Counted from the first letter of the stretch, positions 29,195 to 40,164 are shown. The stretch: DNA of 64,000 nucleotides from Parasaccharibacter apium (GCF_002592045.1 NZ_MEJG01000002.1:62001-126000); one strand, 5' to 3'. The notes: generated by a model from the letters alone, not told the origin. Program-made: numbers and translations.

Positions 29195-29284
29195 AGCCCC
29201 TCCACTATGGGGACGACATCCTTTTTTGGAAAGAGGATTTCACCCCAGCATTGCGATAAGCACCATCTATTAACCCACCCGTAA

Positions 29285-30349
29285 TTACGATGGCTCTTCT
29301 GGGCGGGGGGCTGGCTTCCAAAGTGGGGAATCCTTGCCAATCAAATGCTGCTCATGCAGGCTCTCGGCAATTTGTACAGCGTTAAGGGCCGCCCCCTTAC
29401 GGAGATTATCCGACACACACCAAAAGGCCAGACCATGCTCTACAGTCGGGTCAATCCGCAGGCGGGAGATGTAGGTATCATCCTCACCCACACATTCGAT
29501 TGGGGTGACGTAGCCACCATCTTCACGCTCATCACGCAAAATCACACCGGGGGCTTTCCGCAACGCCGCGCGGGCTTTCTCTAAATCCACCGGCTTACGA
29601 CATTCGATGCTAATCGCCTCAGAGTGACCAATAAAGACCGGCACGCGCACGCATGTGGCAAGGACCTTGATGTCCGGGTCCAGAATCTTACGAGTCTCGA
29701 CCGCCATCTTCCATTCTTCCTTGGTGGAACCATCCTCCATAAAGCGATCAATATGCGGGATGAGGTTAAAGGCAATCTGCTTTGTAAATTGTGCAATGGT
29801 GGGCGCATCATTCACAAAGCTGCCTTTTGTCTGGCTAAACAGCTCATCCATGCCGGACTTCCCTGCCCCAGAGACAGCCTGATAGGTCGAGACCACCACA
29901 CGCTCAATGCTGAACAAATCATGCAGTGGCTTCAACGCCACCATCATCTGAGCGGTAGAGCAGTTAGGATTAGCGATAATGCCTTTACGCGCCTTCTTTA
30001 AAGCACTGGCATTGACCTCCGGCACAACGAGGGGGATACCCGGCTCCATACGGAAATGGGATGTATTATCCACGACCAAACATTTTGCCGCCGCAGCCTT
30101 AGGTGCGTATTTAGCCGATACAGCCCCGCCGGGGGAAAAGAGCGCAATATCCCACCCTGTGAAATCGAACGTCTCGAGATTCTGAACCTTCAGAACCGTC
30201 TTGTCTCCAAAAGAGACCTCCCGCCCTGCCGAGCGAGCAGAGGCGAGGGCTACAATCTCATCAACTGGGAACTGACGCTCCGCCAATGTTTTGAGGATCT
30301 CACGCCCAACAGCCCCCGTAGCCCCAACAACAGCAACTCTATACCCCAT
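29285..30349 (-). CDS. asd: Aspartate-semialdehyde dehydrogenase
   Basis: Reduces aspartyl phosphate to the semialdehyde at the branch point to Lys/DAP, Thr and Met. The 354 residues show the nucleotide-binding VGATGAVGREIL, the catalytic Cys130 in IANPNCSTAQ and the acyl-phosphate/His region LRIDPTVEHG. It begins MGYRVAVVGA with GAGGAGAG upstream. It is functionally linked to dapB elsewhere in the window. Confidence 0.96.
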   Translation of the reverse strand: MGYRVAVVGATGAVGREILKTLAERQFPVDEIVALASARSAGREVSFGDKTVLKVQNLETFDFTGWDIALFSPGGAVSAKYAPKAAAAKCLVVDNTSHFRMEPGIPLVVPEVNASALKKARKGIIANPNCSTAQMMVALKPLHDLFSIERVVVSTYQAVSGAGKSGMDELFSQTKGSFVNDAPTIAQFTKQIAFNLIPHIDRFMEDGSTKEEWKMAVETRKILDPDIKVLATCVRVPVFIGHSEAISIECRKPVDLEKARAALRKAPGVILRDEREDGGYVTPIECVGEDDTYISRLRIDPTVEHGLAFWCVSDNLRKGAALNAVQIAESLHEQHLIGKDSPLWKPAPRPEEPS

Positions 30350-30430
30350 CGTCTCACTCTCCTCTTATCAGCAAAGGGTATGCCTTTGCCTTCATCTCCG
30401 CCTCAACGGTCTCTTACAAACCAACTTATT

Positions 30431-31063
30431 TTACGAAACCAACCGCTTCCAAAAAGCAGAGACACGATGCCGTAAAAGCTCATACTGGGCGCGTTTATCC
30501 CGTGCCATGTAATTCAACTGAATTGTATAGCGCGGCCCTATATAAGGGCGATGCCCGTGCCATGTATCCGGCCCATTGGGGAAAATAACCAACGTCCCCC
30601 CAACAGGTGGAATCTCACTTACATAATCCTCCACATCATCCGGCCCATTCAAAAAGCGTAAACACCCGCCCTGATGCGCCCAATCCTGTGTAGGGTCATT
30701 AAGATAAAGAAGAATTGTCACCCGCTTAGAGGCACTATCACGATGAATCCGGCCATCTTTAGCGCGCGTTTGCCCGCGCATTGTCACCATACTTGGGGCG
30801 GTTTGCACATCTAAGCCAAATCTCTCCGCCACAATGGCTTTTAAACGCGGCCCAGCGAACTCCTCCATCATGCTCTTTAACTCTGGATGGAGCGACAAAG
30901 CCGCTAAGGGGTAAGACCCACCGGCTTTTATCTCTGGCAATAACGACACCGCCCGCATAAGAGACGGCCCTGCCAAAAAATCCGGCACCACAAGATGCGG
31001 GCACGGCTTATGCTGGAGGCGTGCTTGCTGCACAGCCTCATAATTGAGAGAAATAGCACTCAT
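30431..31063 (-). CDS. 2OG-Fe(II) oxygenase family protein
   Basis: A 210-residue jelly-roll dioxygenase. The iron ligands are probably the His and Asp in RIHRDSAS and the His in DTWHGHRP. The 2-oxoglutarate-binding Arg is in PRYTIQLNYM. The G-G-x-L stretch GGCLRFLNG resembles prolyl-hydroxylase-like enzymes. The start is uncertain: this ATG (MSAISLNYEA) fits the family's N-terminus but lacks a clear ribosome-binding site. A GTG at 31129 would add 22 residues. The substrate is unknown; it lies behind asd on the same strand without obvious linkage. Confidence 0.78.
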   Translation of the reverse strand: MSAISLNYEAVQQARLQHKPCPHLVVPDFLAGPSLMRAVSLLPEIKAGGSYPLAALSLHPELKSMMEEFAGPRLKAIVAERFGLDVQTAPSMVTMRGQTRAKDGRIHRDSASKRVTILLYLNDPTQDWAHQGGCLRFLNGPDDVEDYVSEIPPVGGTLVIFPNGPDTWHGHRPYIGPRYTIQLNYMARDKRAQYELLRHRVSAFWKRLVS

Positions 31064-31208
31064 AATAGAAAGCAAGCTACCCCTCCCCGGCAAGGCAGGC
31101 AAGCCATCATTCTCTCTCATAAGTTTCACATCAAAGAGAAAATTTTGCCTTCATCGTAGGATCGGTTAAAAATATGAACCCAGCGAGGCGAAAAGGAACC
31201 ATGCCATC

Positions 31209-33917
31209 ATGACGGGCTCACCGAACCATCACCATGCCATTAATGGCGAGAACATCGCTTATCTCGGCGAGCTATACACCCAATGGGTGGAGGACCCGAC
31301 CTCTGTCCATCCTGATTATGATGCGCTTTTTACCACAATGGGCAACCCCGCTTTGGAAGACGAGGCCGCTTTGCCCTCCTCGCCTTCCTCCGAGGCAGAA
31401 TTGCGTGATGAGCGACTTAAAGAGGCCTTCCGCCTTTGTGGTCATCTCCATGCCGAGCTAGACCCGCTCGGCCTACGCCCTGCCCGCCCGCATGATGCCC
31501 TCACCCCCGATAGCCACACCGACCCTGCCTTACTAGCTCATCTAAAACGCGCTTATTGCGGGCCGATTGGGGCAGAGTTTATGCACCTCCATGATAGCCA
31601 ACAACGGCAATGGTGGATCGACCGTTTAGAGACTCATCCCTCAACAGCTCTCCCCCTCTCCCAAGAGCGCATCCTCAGCTTACTCACCCGTGCGGAAGGG
31701 TTTGAGACCTTTTGCCAACAGCGCTTCACCGGGATGCGCCGCTTTGGGTTAGAGGGAGGAGAGAGCCTCATTGTCGCACTGCAAGCCCTGCTCAATGAGG
31801 CAGCACGCGATGATGTCCGCTCCATCTCCCTAGGGATGCCTCATCGCGGGCGGCTGAATGTCATGGCCAATATCCTGCGTAAACCCTATGCCGCTATCTT
31901 TAGCGAGTTTGCCGGCAAGGCCTTCTACCCAGAGGGTATCCGTGTCTCTGGTGATGTGAAATATCATCTCGGCACCACAACCACCATCCGTCAGGGCCGT
32001 CACGAAATCCGCATCTCCCTGCTGCCCAACCCCTCCCATTTGGAGGCTGTGGATCCTGTCGTGCTAGGCCGCGTCCGTGCGGACCAAGATAAAGATAAAG
32101 ACGAAACCCGCCAGAAGCATCTTGGGATTCTCGTCCATGGGGATGCCGCCTTTGCGGGGCAAGGTGTTGTGTATGAAACACTCCAACTCTCCCGCTTAGA
32201 AGGGTACCGCACGGGTGGGACGGTGCATATCATCGTCAATAACCAAGTTGGGTTTACCACCAGCCCAGAGGCCGCTCATTCTGGCTTATGGAACACCGAT
32301 GTCGCCAAAACCGTGCAGGCCCCTATTCTGCATGTTAATGGTGATAATCCCGAAGCTGTGGCCCGTTGTGCGGCTTTAGCGCATGAATGGCGCAAGACCT
32401 TCGCCAGCGATATTGTAGTGGACATCATCAGCTATCGCCGTCATGGCCATAATGAGACGGATGACCCCGCTTTTACACAACCTGCGATGGTGCAAACGAT
32501 CAGCCAGCATCCCACCTTACGCACCCTCTATGCCAAGAAGGTCCTCGCGGAGACGAACATCCACCCTGCCGAGATTGATGCGTTATGGGAGGATGTGCAG
32601 GCTCAACTTCATCGTGCTTTTGAGGAAGCCGACACCTACCAGCCAGACCCAACCGATTGGCTTGATTATAGCCCACAAGACCCCACCCGTTTGCTCGACA
32701 CGCCAGAGCGTATCCAGCCCATGACGGGCGTGCCCCTTCCCCGTCTGCAACAGGTAGGTGAGGCCCTAACGACTGTCCCCACCACATTTAACATTCATCC
32801 CCGCCTTGCCCGGCAACTTAAAGCACGGCAGGCCACCTTAGCCGCGGGCGGGCCAGTCGATTGGGCCACGGCAGAAGCCCTCGCTTTTGGTACGCTAGCT
32901 TTAGATGGCCACGCAGTGCGCCTCTCTGGGCAGGATTGTGGCCGTGGGACCTTTAGCCAACGCCATGCCGTGCTGACGGACCAACATACGGGCCATCATT
33001 ATACGCCACTAGCTCATATCGCCCCGCGCCAAGCCCCTGTGAATGTATGGAACTCCCCTCTCTCCGAATATGGCGTGATGGGGTTTGAATATGGCTATTC
33101 CCTCGGCAATCCTGATGCGTTGGTGCTGTGGGAAGGGCAATTTGGCGACTTCGCCAATGGTGCGCAAATTATCATCGACCAATTCCTCTCCGCAGGGGAG
33201 ACAAAATGGCTGCGTACCTCAGGCCTTACCCTGCTCTTGCCACATGGTTATGAGGGGGCCGGGCCAGAACATTCCTCTGCGCGGCCAGAGCGTTTCCTCC
33301 AGCTTTGTGCGGAGAATAATATGCGCGTCTGTATGCCCTCCAGCCCAGCAAGCTTCTTCCACCTCTTGCGGCGGCAAATTGCCCGCCGTTGCCGTAAGCC
33401 TTTGGTGGTGTTCAGCCCCAAATCGCTCCTCCGCCATAAGCTGGCTGTCTCACCGCTTAGCGATATGGGGCCGCATACACGCTTCCTCCCCATTCTGGCA
33501 GATGCCACCTGCCCCGGTGGGGCCAAACGAGTCGTGCTATGTAGCGGGAAGGTGTATTACGACCTTCTACAAAAACGCGATGAGATGGGTCTATCCCATT
33601 GCGCCATCATTCGGTTGGAGCAGCTTTACCCCTTCCCTCACCATGCGTTAGCTGAGGAGCTTGGCCATCACCCAGAGGCACAAGAGGTCATCTGGTGCCA
33701 AGAAGAGCCGGAAAATGGCGGGGCATGGCACTTTGTGGACCGGCGTATTGAAGCCTGCTTGCATGATGTCGGCCATCGCTGCACCCGTCCGCTTTATGCG
33801 GGCCGCAAGGCCTCTGCCTCTCCCGCTACGGGGCTTGCGAGTATTCATCAAGCTGAGCAAGAGGCCCTCGTCCAGCACGCTCTAGGGCTGCACTCCCCCA
33901 CGCCAACCATCGACTAA
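31209..33917 (+). CDS. sucA: 2-oxoglutarate dehydrogenase E1 component
   Basis: Thiamine-diphosphate decarboxylase of the 2-oxoglutarate dehydrogenase complex, 902 residues (E. coli SucA is slightly longer). The N-terminus ([19 protein letters not shown]) is the E1o signature. The ThDP/Mg region and the loop [16 protein letters not shown] are intact, and the transketolase-like half includes [16 protein letters not shown]. Unusually, sucB and lpd do not follow; trpB starts 31 bases downstream instead. The E2 and E3 subunits must be encoded elsewhere or be absent. Confidence 0.95.
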   Translation: MTGSPNHHHAINGENIAYLGELYTQWVEDPTSVHPDYDALFTTMGNPALEDEAALPSSPSSEAELRDERLKEAFRLCGHLHAELDPLGLRPARPHDALTPDSHTDPALLAHLKRAYCGPIGAEFMHLHDSQQRQWWIDRLETHPSTALPLSQERILSLLTRAEGFETFCQQRFTGMRRFGLEGGESLIVALQALLNEAARDDVRSISLGMPHRGRLNVMANILRKPYAAIFSEFAGKAFYPEGIRVSGDVKYHLGTTTTIRQGRHEIRISLLPNPSHLEAVDPVVLGRVRADQDKDKDETRQKHLGILVHGDAAFAGQGVVYETLQLSRLEGYRTGGTVHIIVNNQVGFTTSPEAAHSGLWNTDVAKTVQAPILHVNGDNPEAVARCAALAHEWRKTFASDIVVDIISYRRHGHNETDDPAFTQPAMVQTISQHPTLRTLYAKKVLAETNIHPAEIDALWEDVQAQLHRAFEEADTYQPDPTDWLDYSPQDPTRLLDTPERIQPMTGVPLPRLQQVGEALTTVPTTFNIHPRLARQLKARQATLAAGGPVDWATAEALAFGTLALDGHAVRLSGQDCGRGTFSQRHAVLTDQHTGHHYTPLAHIAPRQAPVNVWNSPLSEYGVMGFEYGYSLGNPDALVLWEGQFGDFANGAQIIIDQFLSAGETKWLRTSGLTLLLPHGYEGAGPEHSSARPERFLQLCAENNMRVCMPSSPASFFHLLRRQIARRCRKPLVVFSPKSLLRHKLAVSPLSDMGPHTRFLPILADATCPGGAKRVVLCSGKVYYDLLQKRDEMGLSHCAIIRLEQLYPFPHHALAEELGHHPEAQEVIWCQEEPENGGAWHFVDRRIEACLHDVGHRCTRPLYAGRKASASPATGLASIHQAEQEALVQHALGLHSPTPTID

Positions 33918-33948
33918 TCCCTCTTTTCACAACGCAAAGATACATATC

Positions 33949-35181
33949 ATGCCTACAAACACACCCATCACCAGCCAGCTTAACTCCCTCCGCACCGGGC
34001 CAGATGAACGCGGGCATTTCGGGATTCATGGGGGGCGTTTTGTCGCAGAAACCCTCATGCCCCTCATGCTAGAGTTGGAAAAAGCCTATGCTCACGCCAA
34101 AACAGACCCGGCCTTCCAAAACGAGTTAGATTATTACCTCCGCCATTATGTTGGCCGCCCTAGCCCGCTCTGGCATGCTAAACGGCTGAGCGAGACACTC
34201 GGCGGCGCGCAGATTTACCTCAAGCGGGAGGAGCTAAACCATACAGGCTCCCACAAGCTCAATAATGTGATGGGCCAGATTCTCCTTGCCCGCCGTATGG
34301 GCAAAACCCGCATTGTGGCAGAGACCGGGGCTGGGCAACATGGTGTGGCCACAGCCACTGTCTGCGCCCTCTTTGGGTTGGAATGTGAAATCTATATGGG
34401 TGCCACCGATGTAGAACGGCAAAAACCCAATGTCTTTCGCATGCATCTACTGGGGGCTAAGGTCCACCCCGTTACAGCCGGGGCCGGCACCTTAAAAGAC
34501 GCTATGAATGAAGCCATGCGCGATTGGGTGGCTAATGTAGCGAACACTTACTTCCTTGTCGGCACAGTCGCTGGGCCTCATCCTTATCCGGCTATGGTGA
34601 GGGACTTCCAATCCGTCATCGGGACAGAAGCGCGTGAGCAAATACAGGAGCAAACAGGCCGTTTGCCCGATGCTGTTATCGCTGCCATTGGGGGCGGGTC
34701 TAACGCGATGGGGATTTTCCATCCCTTCCTTGATGATGCAGAGGTCCCCCTTTATGGCGTGGAGGCCGCAGGCTTGGGGCTAGATAGCGGCAAAACAGCG
34801 GCCTCTATCGCCCGCGGCACGCCCGGTGTGCTGCATGGTAACCGTACCTATCTACTACAAGATGATCACGGGCAAATTACAGAAGCTCACTCCATCAGCG
34901 CGGGGCTGGATTATCCGGGCATCGGGCCAGAACATTCATGGCTTCATGATATTGGCCGGGTGAACTACGTCAGTGCGACAGACCAGCAAGCTCTGGAGGC
35001 CTTCCAAACCCTTACAAAGCTGGAGGGCATTATCCCCGCCTTAGAGAGTGCCCATGCGGTAGCCCATGCCATTGTCATGGCCCCCAAGATGGAGAAAAGC
35101 CAAACCATCATCGTTAATCTATCCGGCCGGGGGGATAAGGATGTTCCCACTGTTGCGGCCCATCTCGGCGTAAAATTGTAA
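33949..35181 (+). CDS. trpB: Tryptophan synthase beta chain
   Basis: Condenses indole with serine on PLP. The 410 residues contain the PLP lysine K103 in [11 protein letters not shown], the phosphate-binding IGGGSNAMG and the N-terminal [16 protein letters not shown]. trpA follows 11 bases downstream, forming the alpha2-beta2 complex. trpF, which often precedes trpB in alphaproteobacteria, is not here; sucA takes that place. Confidence 0.97.
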   Translation: MPTNTPITSQLNSLRTGPDERGHFGIHGGRFVAETLMPLMLELEKAYAHAKTDPAFQNELDYYLRHYVGRPSPLWHAKRLSETLGGAQIYLKREELNHTGSHKLNNVMGQILLARRMGKTRIVAETGAGQHGVATATVCALFGLECEIYMGATDVERQKPNVFRMHLLGAKVHPVTAGAGTLKDAMNEAMRDWVANVANTYFLVGTVAGPHPYPAMVRDFQSVIGTEAREQIQEQTGRLPDAVIAAIGGGSNAMGIFHPFLDDAEVPLYGVEAAGLGLDSGKTAASIARGTPGVLHGNRTYLLQDDHGQITEAHSISAGLDYPGIGPEHSWLHDIGRVNYVSATDQQALEAFQTLTKLEGIIPALESAHAVAHAIVMAPKMEKSQTIIVNLSGRGDKDVPTVAAHLGVKL

Positions 35182-35192
35182 GGAGAGCCATC

Positions 35193-36008
35193 ATGAGCCG
35201 CATCAAAGCCTGTTTTGACCGCCTAAAAGCAGAAGGACGCGGGGCCTTACTCCCCTATCTAGAAGCGTTCGACCCTGATTACGAAACCTCCCTTGCCCTG
35301 CTGCGCCAAATGCCCGAAGCCGGGGCTGACCTCATCGAAGTTGGCGTGCCTTTCTCCGACCCTTCGGCAGATGGCCCAACCATCCAACTCGCCGCCCAAC
35401 GCGGCCTTAAAGCTGGGGCGACTCTCAAGGGTGTGTTGGAGCTTATCCACCAATTCCGCCAAGGTGATGACCATACGCCTATTATTCTCATGGGCTATTA
35501 CAATCCCATCAACCATTACGGGGTAGAGCGTTTTTGCAAAGACGCGCATCAAGCCGGTGTGGATGGGCTTATCATCGTAGATTTACCCCCTGAAGAAGTT
35601 GAAGAGCTCGCCCCCTATGCCAAGGCGGAAGGGCTGGACATCATCACCCTCACGGCCCCTACAACACCTGATGAGCGGCTCAAAACCATTCTGAAAGACG
35701 CCAGCGGCTTTGTATATTATGTGAGCATCACCGGCATTACCGGCACGCGCAGTGCTACAGAGGAGCAGCTAAGAGCTGCAATGACACGCCTCCGCGGCGC
35801 AACGGACCTCCCTATTGTGGCAGGCTTTGGCATCACCACGCCTGAGCAAGCCCGCACAGCCTCGCGCATTAGCAATGGGGCCGTTGTGGCCTCCGCCATT
35901 ATCAAAGAGATGGCCGCCACCTATGATGAGCAAGGCCGCGCCACCGCAGCAAGCCTCCCCACCGCTTTGGAGAAAATCCGCTCCCTAGCAAAGGCTGTAC
36001 GGGGATAG
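35193..36008 (+). CDS. trpA: Tryptophan synthase alpha chain
   Basis: Cleaves indole-3-glycerol phosphate to indole, which is channelled to TrpB. The 271 residues include the catalytic Glu in LIEVGVPFSDPSADGP and Asp in GLIIVDLPPEE. The C-terminal phosphate site includes VAGFGITTPEQAR. AGGAGAG precedes the ATG. In many alphaproteobacteria accD and folC come next; here a 6-kb block intervenes. Confidence 0.97.
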   Translation: MSRIKACFDRLKAEGRGALLPYLEAFDPDYETSLALLRQMPEAGADLIEVGVPFSDPSADGPTIQLAAQRGLKAGATLKGVLELIHQFRQGDDHTPIILMGYYNPINHYGVERFCKDAHQAGVDGLIIVDLPPEEVEELAPYAKAEGLDIITLTAPTTPDERLKTILKDASGFVYYVSITGITGTRSATEEQLRAAMTRLRGATDLPIVAGFGITTPEQARTASRISNGAVVASAIIKEMAATYDEQGRATAASLPTALEKIRSLAKAVRG

Positions 36009-36013
36009 GCCAC

Positions 36014-36043
36014 AAAAAACCCCGGCCTGTAGGAAGGCCGGGG
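36014..36043 (-). terminator. Terminator, minus strand, shared 3' region with trpA
   Basis: A CCCCGGCCT/AGGCCGGGG stem with a six-base loop is followed on the minus strand by six Ts, so it ends the 88-residue gene's transcript. On the plus strand it lies five bases after the trpA stop and lacks a U-run. A second hairpin (CATCATGCTTT/AAAGCGTGATG, 36045-36075) lies beside it. Confidence 0.75.
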
Positions 36044-36081
36044 GCATCATGCTTTATCTATAACAAAGCGTGATGATAAGC

Positions 36082-36348
36082 TTACTTCTTCAGCCAGCGG
36101 CCGATGGCGCAAAGACCAGCTAGAGCAGCAACGATGATACCGCCCCAAAGCAGCGTATGGCCAACACATTGGCAACGGCCTTTAGGCTGCTTCAACTCGT
36201 TATTCAGCTCATTAAAAGCATGCTGTGCCTGACGTGCTTGCTCATGAGCTTTAGCTTTTAGCGCGTCTGTATCAACAGCATTCCCAGCCTTGTTAAGGGT
36301 CTGCTCTGCTTTTGTTTTAAGCGCATCGACATTAAGAGCGTCTGCCAT
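36082..36348 (-). CDS. Small C-terminally anchored helical protein
   Basis: An 88-residue protein starting MADALNVDALK after AAGGAGG. The first 60 residues are charged and helical, with two similar heptad-like units (VDALKTKAEQ and TDALKAKAHEQ). A CQC motif and one membrane segment at about residues 62-82 follow, then a basic end. This layout recalls ElaB/YqjD (DUF883)-type proteins that tether ribosomes or act in stress. The resemblance is in architecture rather than clear identity. It is divergent from the copper ATPase gene. Confidence 0.7.
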   Translation of the reverse strand: MADALNVDALKTKAEQTLNKAGNAVDTDALKAKAHEQARQAQHAFNELNNELKQPKGRCQCVGHTLLWGGIIVAALAGLCAIGRWLKK

Positions 36349-36638
36349 GGGTTTCCCCTCCTTCAAAACCTGCTTCGTCCTCTTCCATTATGAAAGGCAA
36401 TCTGCAGATTGAATCTTATAGTTTCGTCAGAAAAATACTGACATTTGGTAAACATAACACCCTCATCATAAAGAATAAGAGGGGGTGATCTCATGGGAGA
36501 GTTCTTTTTTCTGCATATGTCATGCAAAAGTGACCAACTCACCTTAACATATTCTAAAAGGGGGCTTTTGCCCCTTTGCACGACACTTTATCATAAGCTG
36601 TATCATCATAGATCTCCCTCACTCTTAGGAGGCCCTGC

Positions 36639-38930
36639 GTGCCTACATCCTCCCCATCATCACGCACACTTCTTATCGAGGGTATGAGCTGCGCATCCTG
36701 CTCCGCACGGGTGGAGAAAGCCTTAAAAGCTGTACCGGGCGTAACGGATGCTCATGTAAATCTTGCAACACAACAGGCTCAGATTACAGGCACAGCCTCT
36801 CAGGAGGCTCTCATCGGGGCCGTCAAGACTGTTGGGTTTGGGGCGGCACCTCTCATCCAACAAGAGGCGCATCGTACAATACAAGACCGCAAAACACATC
36901 GTGAGGCCCAAACGCGCGCGCTCCGGCACGATTTATTACATGCGGTCATCCTTTGGTTGCTCATCTTATTTATGGGTATGGGCCACGGCTTTGGCATTAT
37001 CCCTGTAGGGTGGCGGCCTTGGCTGCAATGGGTGTTTGCCACACTCGCCCTCATCGGGCCGGGGCGACAATTTTATCGGGCCGGCCTCCCCGCGCTGCTC
37101 CACCGCACCCCAACGATGAACACTCTCGTTGCCCTCGGTACGGGGGCAGCTTATCTTTATTCCAGCCTTGTTGTCTTTGCCTCTGCCCTATTACCCGCAG
37201 AAACACAGCATCTCTATTTTGATACTATTTTAGGCATCATCACGCTCGTCCTGCTTGGCCGTATGTTAGAGGCCCGCGCGAAAGGCCGTACCTCCGCCGC
37301 GTTAGAAAAACTCATCTGCCTCCAACCCCAAGAGGTGCACCTCCTCCATAATGGAGGGGGGCATGATGTCCCCATCGCGCAGATAAAGCCGGGAGATCAG
37401 CTCCTCATCCGCCCCGGAGAACGCGTACCGCTGGATGGCGTCATTTTGGAAGGCAAAAGCCATCTTGATGAATCCATGCTGACAGGCGAGGCCCTCCCCA
37501 CCCCACGCGGTGTGGGTGAGACCATCATTGGGGGGACGCTAAACCAAGAGGGCGCATTGACCATTCAGGCCACAGCCACGGGGGCTGATACTGTTCTGGC
37601 GCGCATCATCAGCATGGTGGAGCATGCACAGGGCAGCAAACTCCCTATTCAATCCTTAGTGGATAAGGTCATTCTCTGGTTTGTGCCCGTTATTATCGCC
37701 ATTGCTGGGCTGACCTTCCTATTATGGCTCATCATAGGGCCTGCCCCCTCCTTTATCTATGCTCTTACCAACGCTATTGCCGTCCTCATTGCCGCTTGCC
37801 CTTGCGCGATGGGGCTTGCGACCCCTACGGCCATCATGGTGGCAACGGGTAAAGGCGCGGAGATAGGCATCCTCTTTCGCAAAGGCGAGGCCCTGCAATC
37901 CCTCGGCCATACACGCCTTGTTGCTTTTGATAAAACAGGCACCCTCACCAAAGGCCAACCTCATCTTACGGACATCTACCGCCTTGATGATACACTAACG
38001 GAGGAAGCACTCCTCGCCCTCGCTGCGGCTGTGGAGCGACATTCCGACCATCCTTTGGCCCGGGCAATTACCCAAGCCGCGGAGGAGCGGGCTGTAACGC
38101 TGCCGCCTGTCCGTTATGTCAGCACCCTCACCGGGTTGGGGATTGAAGCGCAAGATGAGGCAGGCCATCACATCCATCTTGGCAACCATGCTTATATGAA
38201 GTCACTCGGTCATTATTCTGCCGAGGCAAACCGCTTGGCTGACACGCTAAGCCAGAAGGGAACATCCCCCCTTTATATGGCCTATAAAGGCCGCATCATC
38301 GCCTTAATGGCGATTGCCGACCCTATCCGCCCCTCTGCCGCCGCAGCCATCGCCGCGCTAAAGAACGCGCATATCCGCACCGTCATGATTACCGGGGATG
38401 TTGAAGCCACAGCCCGTTCCATCGCCCAACAGGCAGGGATTGAAGATGTCATCGCGCATGTTATGCCAGAGGAGAAAGGCGCTACCATACAGACGCTACA
38501 AAAGCTGCATGGGCCGGTTGCCTTTGTGGGAGATGGCATTAACGATGCCCCCGCCCTCGCCTTAGCCGATACTGGGCTTGCCATCAGCCACGGGACAGAC
38601 ATCGCCATCGAGGCTGCTGACCTCGTCCTCACCCGCGATAGCCTGATGAGTGTCCCTGACGCCATCACGCTCTCACGCTCGACCATGAAGGTCATCCGGC
38701 AGAATCTCTTTTGGGCTTTTATTTACAATATCGTGCTTATTCCCCTCGCAGCCGGGGCCTTATATCCGCTGGCCCATATCATGCTCTCCCCAGCCTTCGC
38801 CGCGGGGGCCATGGCGTTCTCTAGCCTGTTTGTTCTTGGTAACGCTATCCGGCTCCGTTTCGCCCCACCCTTCTTGCCCGAACAGGCCCATAAATCCAAA
38901 CGTAAAACCTTTGAAAAAGGGCCTCTTTAA
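36639..38930 (+). CDS. copA: Copper-translocating P-type ATPase
   Basis: P1B-type ATPase exporting Cu+ from the cytoplasm, 763 residues. One N-terminal heavy-metal domain has GMSCASC (Cys18, Cys21). About eight membrane segments follow. The ion-binding motif CPC is in AACPCAMGLATPTA, the phosphorylated Asp in DKTGTLTKG, the ATP-domain HP in SDHPLARAI, and the hinge is GDGINDAPALA. The start is a GTG with a strong AGGAGG six bases upstream. A hairpin (AAAGGGG/CCCCTTT) lies about 60 bases upstream. CPC with GMSCASC supports copper over zinc. Confidence 0.93.
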   Translation: MPTSSPSSRTLLIEGMSCASCSARVEKALKAVPGVTDAHVNLATQQAQITGTASQEALIGAVKTVGFGAAPLIQQEAHRTIQDRKTHREAQTRALRHDLLHAVILWLLILFMGMGHGFGIIPVGWRPWLQWVFATLALIGPGRQFYRAGLPALLHRTPTMNTLVALGTGAAYLYSSLVVFASALLPAETQHLYFDTILGIITLVLLGRMLEARAKGRTSAALEKLICLQPQEVHLLHNGGGHDVPIAQIKPGDQLLIRPGERVPLDGVILEGKSHLDESMLTGEALPTPRGVGETIIGGTLNQEGALTIQATATGADTVLARIISMVEHAQGSKLPIQSLVDKVILWFVPVIIAIAGLTFLLWLIIGPAPSFIYALTNAIAVLIAACPCAMGLATPTAIMVATGKGAEIGILFRKGEALQSLGHTRLVAFDKTGTLTKGQPHLTDIYRLDDTLTEEALLALAAAVERHSDHPLARAITQAAEERAVTLPPVRYVSTLTGLGIEAQDEAGHHIHLGNHAYMKSLGHYSAEANRLADTLSQKGTSPLYMAYKGRIIALMAIADPIRPSAAAAIAALKNAHIRTVMITGDVEATARSIAQQAGIEDVIAHVMPEEKGATIQTLQKLHGPVAFVGDGINDAPALALADTGLAISHGTDIAIEAADLVLTRDSLMSVPDAITLSRSTMKVIRQNLFWAFIYNIVLIPLAAGALYPLAHIMLSPAFAAGAMAFSSLFVLGNAIRLRFAPPFLPEQAHKSKRKTFEKGPL

Positions 38931-38942
38931 CGAGGCCCTTTT
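38915..38942. terminator. Bidirectional terminator between copA and tyrB
   Basis: AAAAGGGCCTC/GAGGCCCTTTT stem with a six-base loop. The copA stop codon lies in the loop. Both strands read into a T-run, so it can end both convergent transcripts. Confidence 0.88.
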
Positions 38943-38958
38943 CCCTTACGCACTTGCT

Positions 38959-40164
38959 TTACGCGCTGGTGGAAAAAACCGCCGCAAGGGCATTGACCAC
39001 AGGCGGGAGGTTCTGCTCATTCAGCCCGGCCATGCAGACACGGCCACTCCGCAAGATGTAAACGCCATATTCCTCGCGTAAACGGTCTGCTTGGGCGGGG
39101 GTTAGCTTCATCATGCTAAACATACCACGCTGCGCCAAAAGATACTGGAAGTCCTGCCCCGGTAAACGGGCGGAAAGCTGGGTATGTAAGCTCTGGCGCA
39201 TTGTGCGGATGCGCGCGCCCATAGCGGCAACTTCCTCCCGCCAGAGGCGAGCCAGCTCTTTATCATTCAACACGATATTAACAAGCTGCGCCCCTCGGAC
39301 TGGCGGGCTGGAATAATTACGCCGTACCGTTACCTTTAGCTGGCTCAGCACCCGCTCCGCCGTTTCTTCATCCTGACAGACGACCGACAAAGCCCCAATC
39401 CGGTCCCCATAAAGGGAAAACACTTTAGAGAATGAGTTGCTCAGCAAAAACGTCATCCCAGCTTTCACCATCGCCCGGGCAGCATACACATCTGCCTCTA
39501 ACGTGCTGCCTAACCCTTGGTAAGCAAGGTCGAGGAAAGGGACTAACCGCCGCTCCTTCAACAAAGGAATCAGCGCATCCCATTGGGCCTCGCTAAGGTC
39601 TGCACCGGTGGGGTTATGGCAACAAGGGTGCAACAAAACCACGTCCCCAGCCGGAATCTGCCGGATACATGCGCACATCGCCTCAAAATCCACCCCACCT
39701 GTTTTGGGGTCGAAATAAGGATATTCATGCGTTGTAAAGCCCGCCCCAGCAAAGATGGCGATATGATTCTCCCATGTAGGGCGGCTCACCCATAGGTCAG
39801 CTTGGGGAAAATAACGATGCAAAAAATCCGCACCAATTTTTAACGCCCCAGAGCCGCCAAGAGTTTGGACTGTGGCAATACGCCCTGCTTTTACGGCCTC
39901 GCTCTCCTCACCGAACAACATATGTTGCACAGCCTGCCGATAAGAGGCGAGGCCCTCCATCGGGAGGTAAAGCTCCGGCTTATCCCATGTATTTGCCAAC
40001 CGCTCATAAGCTTTACGGATGCACGCTAATTGAGGGACCTGCCCCACCTCATCATAATACAGCCCAATGCTGAGATTGACCTTCTCCGCCCGCTTATCCC
40101 GCTTAAAATCTTCCACAAGAGAAAGAATCGGGTCTCCCGGCGATTGCTCAACAGAGTGAAACAT
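38959..40164 (-). CDS. tyrB: Aromatic amino acid aminotransferase
   Basis: PLP-dependent class I aminotransferase of 401 residues, closely following the E. coli TyrB/AspC pattern: KVNLSIGLYYDEVGQVPQL, ASLYLPMEGL-like YLPMEGLASYRQA, LLHPCCHNPTGADL and the PLP Lys in SNSFSKVFSLYGDR. It would convert phenylalanine, tyrosine or tryptophan, and aspartate, to their 2-oxo acids. It starts nine bases after the keto-acid decarboxylase gene ends, with AAGGATGAG as its ribosome-binding site. The pair therefore forms an operon. Confidence 0.9.
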   Translation of the reverse strand: MFHSVEQSPGDPILSLVEDFKRDKRAEKVNLSIGLYYDEVGQVPQLACIRKAYERLANTWDKPELYLPMEGLASYRQAVQHMLFGEESEAVKAGRIATVQTLGGSGALKIGADFLHRYFPQADLWVSRPTWENHIAIFAGAGFTTHEYPYFDPKTGGVDFEAMCACIRQIPAGDVVLLHPCCHNPTGADLSEAQWDALIPLLKERRLVPFLDLAYQGLGSTLEADVYAARAMVKAGMTFLLSNSFSKVFSLYGDRIGALSVVCQDEETAERVLSQLKVTVRRNYSSPPVRGAQLVNIVLNDKELARLWREEVAAMGARIRTMRQSLHTQLSARLPGQDFQYLLAQRGMFSMMKLTPAQADRLREEYGVYILRSGRVCMAGLNEQNLPPVVNALAAVFSTSA

